Positions 31,029-37,471 of a stretch of 37,471 bases of DNA are shown one piece after another (the first letter of the stretch is position 1; each line of letters begins with the position of its first letter). The translations under genes and the position numbers were made by a program. Source of the stretch: Chloroflexota bacterium. Lineage in GTDB: Bacteria; Chloroflexota; UBA11872. The notes below the pieces were generated by a model. The model was not told where the DNA came from. It did no database searches and saw only the letters and a program-made list of their open reading frames with translations. The stretch covers positions 1-37,471 of the forward strand of contig JAPPFO010000237.1 of assembly GCA_028875175.1 (NCBI GenBank), in the 5' to 3' direction.

Positions 31029-31861
31029 GCACCCACCTGATCGCGTTCTTCACACTCCGCGAGGCGTTGCGGCGTCGTGTGGTGCTGGCGGCGGCGTTGC
31101 TGACCTTCGGATACCTGGTGCTTTACGGCGTCGGGGTCTGGTTCGGCTACCGCGACCTGCAAGATACCCCCGGCGGACCGCCCGGGCTGACGGAAGGCGT
31201 CATCAACCTGATGCTGGTCGGCGGTCTCTGGAGCCTGAACTTCATCGCCTCGGTGCTGGCCATCTTTCTGTCTGTTGGCGCTCTCGGGGGCGAAGTGGAC
31301 CAGGGCACGCTGCATGCCATTGCGGCGCGGCCGGTGCGACGCAGCGAAATCGTGCTGGGGAAGTTCGTTGGCTTCGCGTTGATGCTGGCGGTCTTCATCG
31401 GCGTCTCGGCCAGCCTGATGATCCTGATCGTGGCCGTGATCACCGGCCAGCTTGTCGGCGCCAGTTGGTCCGGTCCGCTCCTGATGCTGCTGGCTGCGAT
31501 GCTGTTGATCGGTCTGGCACTGGCCGGGAGCTCGCGTCTAAGTCCGTTGCCAAACGGTGTGATCGTGTTCACGCTCTATTCCACGGCCTTGATCGGCGGC
31601 GTGATTGAGCAAATTGGCGACGTGCTGGAAAGCGCGGTGATGTTCAACATCGGCGTCTTCAGCAGCGTCCTGGTTCCCACCCGCGCCATCTGGGACATGG
31701 CCAGCGCCCAGCTGGCTACCGGCGGCTTCGCCGGCGAACTGAGCGCCGGCCCGTTTGGCGCCAGCAATCCGCCGTCCGGCTGGATGCTGTTGATCGCCGG
31801 CCTGCACCTGGCGCTGGCGCTGGGGTATGCCGTTCGCACCTTCAACCGCCGCGACTTCTAG
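31025..31861 (+). CDS. ABC-2 type permease
   Basis: A 278-residue membrane protein with about six hydrophobic helices, resembling NosY/ABC-2 permeases that pair with NosF-like ATPases. The segment GGEVDQGTLHAIAARPVRRSE (89-109) matches the conserved 'dxGtl..l.a.P.sR.e' region of these permeases. The GTG start overlaps the ATPase stop by 4 bp. The subunits probably form an exporter or a membrane-maturation system together with the two upstream membrane proteins. Substrate unknown. Confidence 0.9.
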   Translation: MSTHLIAFFTLREALRRRVVLAAALLTFGYLVLYGVGVWFGYRDLQDTPGGPPGLTEGVINLMLVGGLWSLNFIASVLAIFLSVGALGGEVDQGTLHAIAARPVRRSEIVLGKFVGFALMLAVFIGVSASLMILIVAVITGQLVGASWSGPLLMLLAAMLLIGLALAGSSRLSPLPNGVIVFTLYSTALIGGVIEQIGDVLESAVMFNIGVFSSVLVPTRAIWDMASAQLATGGFAGELSAGPFGASNPPSGWMLLIAGLHLALALGYAVRTFNRRDF

Positions 31862-31868
31862 CGTCGCC

Positions 31869-31874
31869 TAGAAT
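31869..31874 (+). promoter_or_regulatory. Candidate -10 (TAGAAT) for the Gfo-NIL gene
   Basis: TAGAAT matches five of six -10 consensus positions (TATAAT) and ends 32 bp before the ATG at 31907. It lies just after the permease stop, so the fusion gene probably has its own transcript. A -35 at correct spacing is not seen. Confidence 0.45.
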
Positions 31875-31906
31875 GCGGCCACCTTGCGCCGTGGCGCCGC
31901 TTCCCA

Positions 31907-33178
31907 ATGACTACTGACCTTCGGATTGCGCTGATCGGGTGTGGAGTTCACGGCGGTACGCGCCTGGCTCCGGCCGTGTGGTCCACCGACGGCGTCGCCC
32001 TGAGCGCGTGCGTTGACGTAAACCCCGCGGCGGCTCGCAAGACTGCCCATGGCGTGGCCGAAGTGCTGACCAGCGTGGAGGAGTTGACGTCCGGCGGCCA
32101 TGCCGACGCTGCGGTGATTGCCGTGCCGCACGACGACCTGGTCCCGATCACGCAGGCCTGTATCGAAGCCGGCCTGCACGTGCTGGTGGAGAAGCCCGCC
32201 GGGCTGAATGCGACCGAGGTGGCGGGAGTCGTGGAGGCCGCCAACAGTCGCGGGCTCACCTACATGCCCGCCTATTGCCTGCGATTCAACGACGTGCGCA
32301 CCCGCGCCCGTGACCTGGTCCGGCGCGGCGTGGTGGGCAACATTCGCACCCTGGCGGCCGCCAAGGGCAGCCCGCCGCTCCCAGGCTGGCTGGCCGACCC
32401 CGCCCGCGGCGGGGGGCAGTTGCTTTTCCTGGGTTCCCACCTGGTTGACCAGTTGCTGTGGCTGCACCGCCAGCCGGTGGTTCGCGCATACGCGCACATC
32501 ACGTTCAGGGACGACACGGGCAGCGACGAGTCGATCTCGGGCGTCATTGAGTTTGCCGATGGGGTCAGCGCCACCATCAGCCTCAGCCAGGCCGCCGGCG
32601 TCGCGTACGACCATCTCGAAATCACCGGCGACCGGGGACGAATCAGGTCGGACTGGAAAAGCGGCCAGATCGACATCGAGAGTTCCGGCGCCCACGAATT
32701 CCGCCGGCCGACAGTCGAATTCGTGCAGTCGGACCCCCTGCAGCCGATGTACGACGCCGAGATGGCGGAGTTCGCCACCGCCGTGCACCTGGGTCGACCT
32801 CCGAGCGTTGACGGGCACGATGCGATCCGCACGCTGAACGTGCTGGATGCCTTGCGCGCGTCAGCCGAGCGCGGCGCGCCCGTGCACGTTGACGATGCGG
32901 TGCATGGATCCGCGGGGCGGCTGGTTGACCACGGGCCAGCGCGGATTCGGATCCAGTTGACCTATCCGTCAGACCGAATACAGGAACCGATCCTTTACGA
33001 GCTGGCTCGGCGATTTCACCTGAAGTTCAACGTGCGTCGCGCCGACATCGACGCGGGCATTGGCTGGGTGCAATTGATGCTGGAAGGCGAGCGCTCCGAG
33101 ATCGAAGCCGCCATCGAATGGGTCGAGGCGCAGGGCATCCGCGCCGACCCGGTCGAAGGCGACATCGTCAGCGGCTGA
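31907..33178 (+). CDS. Gfo/Idh/MocA oxidoreductase fused to a C-terminal NIL domain
   Basis: A 423-residue two-part protein. Residues 1-320 are a Gfo/Idh/MocA dehydrogenase: dinucleotide-loop GCGVHG (11-16), EKP with the conserved lysine (95-97), and GSHLVDQLLWL in the substrate-binding domain. After a short linker, residues 346-423 match the NIL domain in length and pattern: RIRIQLTYP, then EPILYELARRF, a beta strand NVRRADIDAG, VQLMLEGE, and EIEAAIEWVEAQGI. NIL domains normally cap MetN ABC ATPases, where they bind methionine, or accompany ferredoxins. Their presence on a dehydrogenase suggests regulation by a small ligand, possibly an amino acid. The frame is continuous, with no frameshift. 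It is convergent with the glycosyltransferase gene (5 bp apart). Confidence 0.88.
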   Translation: MTTDLRIALIGCGVHGGTRLAPAVWSTDGVALSACVDVNPAAARKTAHGVAEVLTSVEELTSGGHADAAVIAVPHDDLVPITQACIEAGLHVLVEKPAGLNATEVAGVVEAANSRGLTYMPAYCLRFNDVRTRARDLVRRGVVGNIRTLAAAKGSPPLPGWLADPARGGGQLLFLGSHLVDQLLWLHRQPVVRAYAHITFRDDTGSDESISGVIEFADGVSATISLSQAAGVAYDHLEITGDRGRIRSDWKSGQIDIESSGAHEFRRPTVEFVQSDPLQPMYDAEMAEFATAVHLGRPPSVDGHDAIRTLNVLDALRASAERGAPVHVDDAVHGSAGRLVDHGPARIRIQLTYPSDRIQEPILYELARRFHLKFNVRRADIDAGIGWVQLMLEGERSEIEAAIEWVEAQGIRADPVEGDIVSG

Positions 33179-33183
33179 ACGGC

Positions 33184-34281
33184 TCAGCCTCCGTCGCTGA
33201 CGACTGAGCGATAAAAGGCCGCCGTTGCGTCGGCTACGGCCTGCGTGGTGTAGCGCTGCAGCACGTGGGCGCGGCCGGCCTGGGCGAGTTGTTCGCGGCC
33301 GTCCGGGTCGTCGCGCAGTCGGTCCAACGCGTGCGCCAGGGCATGCGCGTCGGCAGGCGGCACAACCACGCCGGCCTGGCCCACAACATGCGGGAGCTCA
33401 CCAGTGGAGGACACGATGGTAGGCACGCCACAGGCCATGGCTTCCACCGCGGCTCGGCCAAACTGCTCCGTCCAGCCGCGGCGCCCGACGGTCGGCAGCG
33501 CGAACGCATCCAGCCCGTTGTAGAAGGCCGGCATGTCGGCGCTGGGGAGCGCGCCCTCGAAGACGACGTCAGGCATGGCGGCGGCCATACGCCGCAGGTC
33601 CGGCTCGGCGGGTCCGGTTCCGGCGAGGCGCAGGACGACATCTCTTCCAATGGCGCCGACGGCGCGAATCAGCACGTCCACGCCCTTGGCGGCGACCAGC
33701 CGGCCGGCGTATCCAACCACGAAGCGATCCGGGTCTCGCGGCTGCGGGCGAGGCGCGAACAGCTCCGGATCCACACCAAATTGCGGGATCACCTCGATTC
33801 GGCGCGTGTGGCCCTTGCGCCGAATGACTTCGCCGGCGTCCTCGCTGCCCACGATGGCGTCCGCCCGCGCAAGCACGTAGCGTTCGATCCAGCGAAACGG
33901 CGGCGGGTAGCGCCGATAGAGGTTTTGCCAGGCAAAGAAGACCGGACGTACGCCGTAGCGCACGGCGTCGCGGCAGGCGATGGCCGTGGCCAGGTTGTAC
34001 GGCTCCTCGTCGATGTGCAGCACGTCCGGCCGGAAGTGGCGCAGGACCTGGCGCAGCCGGCGAAACCAGAAGAGGTGATAGCGCCCGTTGAGAGCCAGCG
34101 GCGTGTAAACCATCTCGTAACCGCGCGGCGGTGGGCGCTCGGCAACCTGGGCTTGACCCTGCTCAACCCAACGGTCGGGCGCCACGGCCAGCAAGTCCAG
34201 ATCGGGGTTGGCGCCCAGCGCCCGCAGCTTGTCGTGATGCGCGCCCACAATCAGGGCCTTGGACGCCAGCAGCACTCTCAT
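33184..34281 (-). CDS. Glycosyltransferase family 4 protein
   Basis: A 365-residue GT-B glycosyltransferase. The N-terminal acceptor-side domain is followed by the nucleotide-sugar domain with GYAGRLVAAKGVD (190-202), AGTGP (220-224) and the catalytic E-x7-E pair E272/E280 in TEQFGRAAVEAMACGVP. It retains the configuration of its sugar donor. The ATG at 34281 overlaps the previous gene's stop (ATGA), so it is translationally coupled to another GT4 enzyme. As the last gene of an operon with a PlsY-like acyltransferase and a flippase-like protein, it probably builds a glycolipid or other envelope glycan. Donor and acceptor are unknown. Confidence 0.93.
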   Translation of the reverse strand: MRVLLASKALIVGAHHDKLRALGANPDLDLLAVAPDRWVEQGQAQVAERPPPRGYEMVYTPLALNGRYHLFWFRRLRQVLRHFRPDVLHIDEEPYNLATAIACRDAVRYGVRPVFFAWQNLYRRYPPPFRWIERYVLARADAIVGSEDAGEVIRRKGHTRRIEVIPQFGVDPELFAPRPQPRDPDRFVVGYAGRLVAAKGVDVLIRAVGAIGRDVVLRLAGTGPAEPDLRRMAAAMPDVVFEGALPSADMPAFYNGLDAFALPTVGRRGWTEQFGRAAVEAMACGVPTIVSSTGELPHVVGQAGVVVPPADAHALAHALDRLRDDPDGREQLAQAGRAHVLQRYTTQAVADATAAFYRSVVSDGG

Positions 34282-35336
34282 GCGACCACCTGTCGGTAGA
34301 CGGCGTGCGTGCCTTCGGCCGTGCGCGCCCAGGTAAAGGTTGCCGCGCGTGCCAGGCCGCGCTCGCGCATCTCGGTGGCTGCCGCGGAATCGCCAGCCAC
34401 CGCCGAAACAGCGTCGGTCCAGGCAGCCGGATCGTCGGGTGGCAGGAGCCGCCCGGCGTCGCCCACCACCTCGGGAAGCGATGTCGCCCTGGCGGCGATT
34501 ACCGGCACGCCGCTGGCCATGGCCTCCAGCGGATCCAAGCCAAAGCCCTCATAACGAGAGGGGAAGACGAACACACTCGCCGCACGATAGAGATCGGGCT
34601 TGTCTCGCTCGTCCACGGGACCGTATACGTGCAGCCAGTCGTCGGCGCCGGGATCGAGGTGGGCGAACCAATCGACGTAGACCCGGCTCGCTTCGCGCGG
34701 CGAGCGCCCGGCGACCACCAGCGGCAGGCGGCAAGTTCGCCAAACGTCCGGCCAGGCCGCCAGCACCACGCTTAGGTTCTTGCGCAGGTCGCGCGTGCTG
34801 AGAAAGAGGCCGAATCGTTCCGGCAATCCCAACCGTTGACGGGCGTGGGAACGCGCGGCCGCGTCGCCGGGACGAAACCGTTCATCGACGCCCAGGGGCA
34901 CGACGTGGACTCGATCGGACGATACGCCCGCCAGTCTCGCGAGATCGTTACGGGTCCATTCGGAGTCGGCGATCAGGAAGCGCGCGCGGCGCAAGCCCGC
35001 TCGAACCAGCCGAAAGTAGAGAGCCTGGCCGGGACCCGCGCCATACGCCGGCATAGCCATCGGGATCAGGTCGTGAACGGTCACCACGGCCCGCGGCGCG
35101 AGCAGCGGCGGCGCTAGGTAGGGAACGTGACCAACGGCCCCGCGCGCCCGCCGCGGCCACAGCGCCTGCTCCCACGTGACCTTGCCCACACGTCCATCCA
35201 GATACCGTGGCGGCGTGTGCTCATCAATCACGAGATCCGGGTATCCGGCTCGCAGGGCCGGAGCCAATGAACTCAGGTACTGGCCAGACCCCGTCTCGGG
35301 AAAGCGCCGGAAGTAGGCGTTGAACGCGAGGCGCAG
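34278..35336 (-). CDS. Glycosyltransferase family 4 protein, CTG start
   Basis: A 352-residue GT-B glycosyltransferase. From CTG at 35334-35336 the N-terminus reads RLAFNAYFRRFPETGSGQYL after the initiator, the standard opening of this GT4 subgroup with its glycine-rich acceptor loop. Later motifs are VHDLIPM (87-93), STRDLRKN (180-187) and E-x7-E E263/E271 in YEGFGLDPLEAMASGVP. No ATG, GTG or TTG lies between the in-frame TAG (35355-35357) and the TTG at 35267, and a TTG start would delete the conserved first 23 residues. GAGG sits 8 bp upstream of the CTG. It starts 18 bp after the PlsY-like stop. Confidence 0.9.
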   Translation of the reverse strand: MRLAFNAYFRRFPETGSGQYLSSLAPALRAGYPDLVIDEHTPPRYLDGRVGKVTWEQALWPRRARGAVGHVPYLAPPLLAPRAVVTVHDLIPMAMPAYGAGPGQALYFRLVRAGLRRARFLIADSEWTRNDLARLAGVSSDRVHVVPLGVDERFRPGDAAARSHARQRLGLPERFGLFLSTRDLRKNLSVVLAAWPDVWRTCRLPLVVAGRSPREASRVYVDWFAHLDPGADDWLHVYGPVDERDKPDLYRAASVFVFPSRYEGFGLDPLEAMASGVPVIAARATSLPEVVGDAGRLLPPDDPAAWTDAVSAVAGDSAAATEMRERGLARAATFTWARTAEGTHAVYRQVVA

Positions 35337-35354
35337 CGCGCGGGCCTCGCGCGA

Positions 35355-35993
35355 CTACTCGTGCACGTTGACGCCGAAGCGTCGATACAAACCGAGCGCC
35401 ATGGCGTCGTCCGGGCTGGTTTGCCGTTTCAACTCAAGCAGCCCGCCCAGGACAGCGCCCCAAATCGCGTAGATCCACCACAGATCCGGCTGACCGAACA
35501 ACGCGTACAGACCAAAGACCGCAGGTAGCAGCGCGTGCACGGTAGGCGTTGCGTCAGTCGTCCGGCGACGCGGCAGTAAGGCCACCAGCCAGATACCCAG
35601 GCAGACGGCCCAAATCGCGGGCTGAGCGACGAGCAATCCAAAGCCCATGGTTGTAGTCCCACGGCTTCCACGAAAACGTACGAAGACCTGCCACATGCTG
35701 CCCGTTGTCACCGCGGTGATGGCGATGAGTTCAACCACCGGCTCGTTTGGCGCCAGTGCCCGCGCAAGCAGCACCGACGAGGCGGCGGCAGCCACGTTCC
35801 AGAGCAGGGCGATCACAGCGGGGAGCTTGCCGGCTCTGAAAAAGGTGTTCTGAATGCCCAGGTTGCCCGAGCCGGTGTTGCGCAGGTCCGAGCGCTTGAG
35901 GATGGCCGTCGCGAGCAACGCCGCCGGGACGCTGCCAATCATGTAGGCAATCGTGCCTACAAGGGCGTACGTTGGGATGTGTTCAGGGTTCAA
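35355..35993 (-). CDS. PlsY-like glycerol-3-phosphate acyltransferase family protein
   Basis: A 212-residue integral membrane protein with about five or six helices, related to PlsY, which acylates glycerol 3-phosphate from acyl-phosphate. Motif 1 is recognisable as RNTGSGNLGIQNTF (38-51; family SGNxGATN) and motif 2 as VRFRGSRGTTT (105-115; family KFKGGKGVAT). The third motif (HRxNI region) is not evident, and several consensus residues differ, so it may be a divergent or specialised acyltransferase. The start is TTG at 35993 with GGAG eight bases upstream. Placement between glycosyltransferase genes suggests acylated glycolipid synthesis rather than general phospholipid supply. Confidence 0.75.
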   Translation of the reverse strand: MNPEHIPTYALVGTIAYMIGSVPAALLATAILKRSDLRNTGSGNLGIQNTFFRAGKLPAVIALLWNVAAAASSVLLARALAPNEPVVELIAITAVTTGSMWQVFVRFRGSRGTTTMGFGLLVAQPAIWAVCLGIWLVALLPRRRTTDATPTVHALLPAVFGLYALFGQPDLWWIYAIWGAVLGGLLELKRQTSPDDAMALGLYRRFGVNVHE

Positions 35994-36017
35994 CGCGGGT
36001 GCTCCGCCGCATTCTAT

Positions 36018-37193
36018 CTAGCCGTCTCGGGTCGCGCCGGAAGGCTGCGGCACGGGCGGTCCCGCGGCCGCCTCCCGGTAGACCTCGATCAGGCGCTGCG
36101 CGGACTGACGCCAGGAATAAGCCCACCGCCGCTCGTGGCCGCGTGCGATCAGTTCGCTTCGGCTCGCTTCATCTGTAAGCAGTGTGCTGAGCCCGTCCGC
36201 CAACGCCTCCGGATCCGAGGGATCCACCGCGAGCGCCGCGTCCGCGGCAACTTCGGTGGTCGCTGGAGTATCCGCGGTCAGGACAGGACACCCGCAGGCG
36301 AAGGCTTCCAGGATGGGAATGCCAAACCCTTCGCCGTGGCTTGGATAGGCGTAGACGGAGGCCAGCGAATAGAGGGCTCGCAACGTACCGTCGCTTACGC
36401 GGCCCACGAAGCGAACACGGTCGCCGGCCTGTTCGATGGCCGCATAGACCCGATCGCAAAGCCAGCCCTCGCTTCCGGCATGGATGTGTTCGATGGTGGG
36501 AAGTCCGCTGCGCGCCGACGCCAGCGACACCGCTCGAGCCAAACCTTCGATGTTCTTGCGCGGCTGGATGGTTCCCACGGAGAGCACGAATCGTTCAGGC
36601 AGCGCGAGCTGCTTCCGAACCGCGGCAAGCTCGTCGCCGTCCGTGACCGGGCCAAACCAGTCCGGCACCGCATTGGGAACCACGCGAATCCGCTGCGGCC
36701 GCACGCCGTAGCGCTGCATCAGGTCGCGCTTCGTGGCCTCGGAGACCGCGATCACCAGCCGGGCGCGATCGATCGACTTCGGTACGGCCGTCTCCAGGAA
36801 CCGGCGTTGGCGCGGATGCGCATCCTGCGGACGGATGACATACGACAAGTCGTGGACGGTCAGCACACCGTGGGCGGCCGCGAGCGGCGGCAGGGTGAAG
36901 TCGGGACCATGGAATATCCGGGCCGGTCCGGCCAGGGCCTCACCCGGTACCGGAAGCCGCGCCTTGAACCAGGTCGCCAGCGCGACTCGGGGCGAAACGG
37001 GAATCCGGCGTACGTTCACCCGCTCATGAACGGCCAGCGCGTCCGCTTCCCGCGACGGCCCGCGACGCGTGTACACAAGCGTCAAATCGGGTCGGTCGGG
37101 TTCGATTACGAGCGCGTTGACAAGCTCACGAACCGAACGTCCGATCCCGGCCTGTTGCGTCGCCGCGGCGGTAATGTCAATCGCGACGCGCAT
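36018..37193 (-). CDS. Glycosyltransferase family 4 protein
   Basis: A 391-residue GT-B enzyme with the complete family pattern: MRVAIDITAA start with the QQAGIGRSVRELV acceptor loop (13-25), VHDLSYV (113-119), VGTIQPRKN (206-214) and the catalytic E-x7-E pair E288/E296 in GEGFGIPILEAFACGCP. It is 2 bp downstream of the flippase-like gene and 24 bp upstream of the PlsY-like gene, giving a continuous operon. The VGTIQPRKN form is common in enzymes transferring mannose or similar sugars to envelope glycans, but donor and acceptor cannot be assigned from sequence. Confidence 0.94.
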   Translation of the reverse strand: MRVAIDITAAATQQAGIGRSVRELVNALVIEPDRPDLTLVYTRRGPSREADALAVHERVNVRRIPVSPRVALATWFKARLPVPGEALAGPARIFHGPDFTLPPLAAAHGVLTVHDLSYVIRPQDAHPRQRRFLETAVPKSIDRARLVIAVSEATKRDLMQRYGVRPQRIRVVPNAVPDWFGPVTDGDELAAVRKQLALPERFVLSVGTIQPRKNIEGLARAVSLASARSGLPTIEHIHAGSEGWLCDRVYAAIEQAGDRVRFVGRVSDGTLRALYSLASVYAYPSHGEGFGIPILEAFACGCPVLTADTPATTEVAADAALAVDPSDPEALADGLSTLLTDEASRSELIARGHERRWAYSWRQSAQRLIEVYREAAAGPPVPQPSGATRDG

Positions 37194-37195
37194 GA

Positions 37196-37380
37196 CTACC
37201 GGCGCTTGAGGCGGGTGAATACGAACAGCAGTCCGCCGGTCAGGATGACTGACCAGTAGGTGATGACCCGGTCGACAATCGCGACCGCTCCGGCGACGCC
37301 TCCGCCAACGCCGATCAGCCGCATCAGGCCCAGCAGGCCGCCCTCCACCGCGCCCAGGCCACCCGGCGTCGGGCCCGCCC
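37196..37380 (-). CDS. Lysylphosphatidylglycerol synthase TM/UPF0104-type flippase-like protein, C-terminal fragment
   Basis: Only the last ~60 codons are readable. GPTPGGLGAVEGGLLGLM followed by two hydrophobic segments ending FVFTRLKRR matches the C-terminus of the UPF0104 (YbhN-like) family, polytopic proteins implicated in envelope lipid handling. The sequence upstream of about 37380 is corrupted by homopolymer runs, so the rest of the gene is lost from this window rather than demonstrably truncated in the genome. It would be the first visible gene of the glycosyltransferase operon. Confidence 0.7.
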
Positions 37381-37471
37381 CCCCCCCCGCCCCCCCCCGG
37401 GCCCCCCAGACCCCCCCCGGGGGGGGGGGCGCCAAAAAAAAAACCCCCCCGACGAATGCCCCGCGCCCCCA
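37381..37471. other. Low-quality homopolymer-rich contig end
   Basis: Runs of C, then G, then ten or so A, then C again replace normal coding sequence in the middle of a conserved protein. Nothing similar occurs elsewhere in the window. This looks like sequencing or assembly error at a contig end, not biology. Confidence 0.85.

Noticed and set aside
1..37471. tRNA or rRNA genes
   Set aside because: GGTTCGA-like stretches (for example near 7250 and 9103) lie inside protein genes and lack cloverleaf arms; none can be supported.

Overview
The window is a GC-rich (roughly two-thirds G+C), gene-dense bacterial segment. The gene set points to Chloroflexota: a zwf/opcA pair beside pgi and tal encoded as adjacent genes, a geranylgeranyl-reductase-type flavoprotein, many Gfo/Idh/MocA and sugar-isomerase-like enzymes, tandem MFS carriers, and a secreted beta-propeller protein with an N-terminal module of LGFP-like sequence. 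The phylum is inferred from gene content; there is no rRNA or tRNA here to confirm it. Start codons are mixed (ATG, GTG, TTG), and two genes can only be read at full length from CTG.

Layout. (1) 1-10518, minus strand: a carbohydrate cluster, read from right to left as FGGY gluconokinase-like kinase, rpiB, a polytopic membrane protein, tal, pgi, zwf and opcA. It covers the oxidative and part of the non-oxidative pentose phosphate pathway; gnd and transketolase are not in the window. A repeat element with 30-bp inverted ends lies between zwf and opcA, and related copies lie downstream of opcA. A 26-bp palindrome precedes tal. (2) 10612-15714: a geranylgeranyl-reductase-type flavoprotein (+), a small charged protein (-), a Gfo/Idh/MocA oxidoreductase (+), then glpK and a TIM-barrel sugar isomerase (-). 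(3) 15798-20089, plus strand: dcd, a Nudix hydrolase and two family-5 peptide-type binding proteins with no permease genes next to them. (4) 20114-27269: a two-domain sulfurtransferase (-), the secreted beta-propeller protein (+), and a minus-strand operon of a LarA-like enzyme, two MFS carriers and a ROK sugar kinase. (5) 27342-31861: a two-TM protein (-), a metallophosphoesterase (+), and a tightly coupled ABC export operon (small membrane protein, anchored protein, ATPase, permease). (6) 31907-33178: a Gfo/Idh/MocA oxidoreductase carrying a C-terminal NIL-type domain. (7) 33184 to the end, minus strand: an envelope glycolipid-like operon (flippase-like protein, glycosyltransferase, PlsY-like acyltransferase, two more glycosyltransferases).

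Most notable points: the Gfo/Idh/MocA-NIL fusion; two well-supported CTG starts; a MITE-like repeat whose internal hairpin shows a compensatory base-pair change between copies; and a strong operator-like palindrome ahead of the pentose phosphate genes. The last ~90 bases are homopolymer-rich and look like a corrupted contig end. I found no CRISPR array, prophage, intact transposase or classic defence system.
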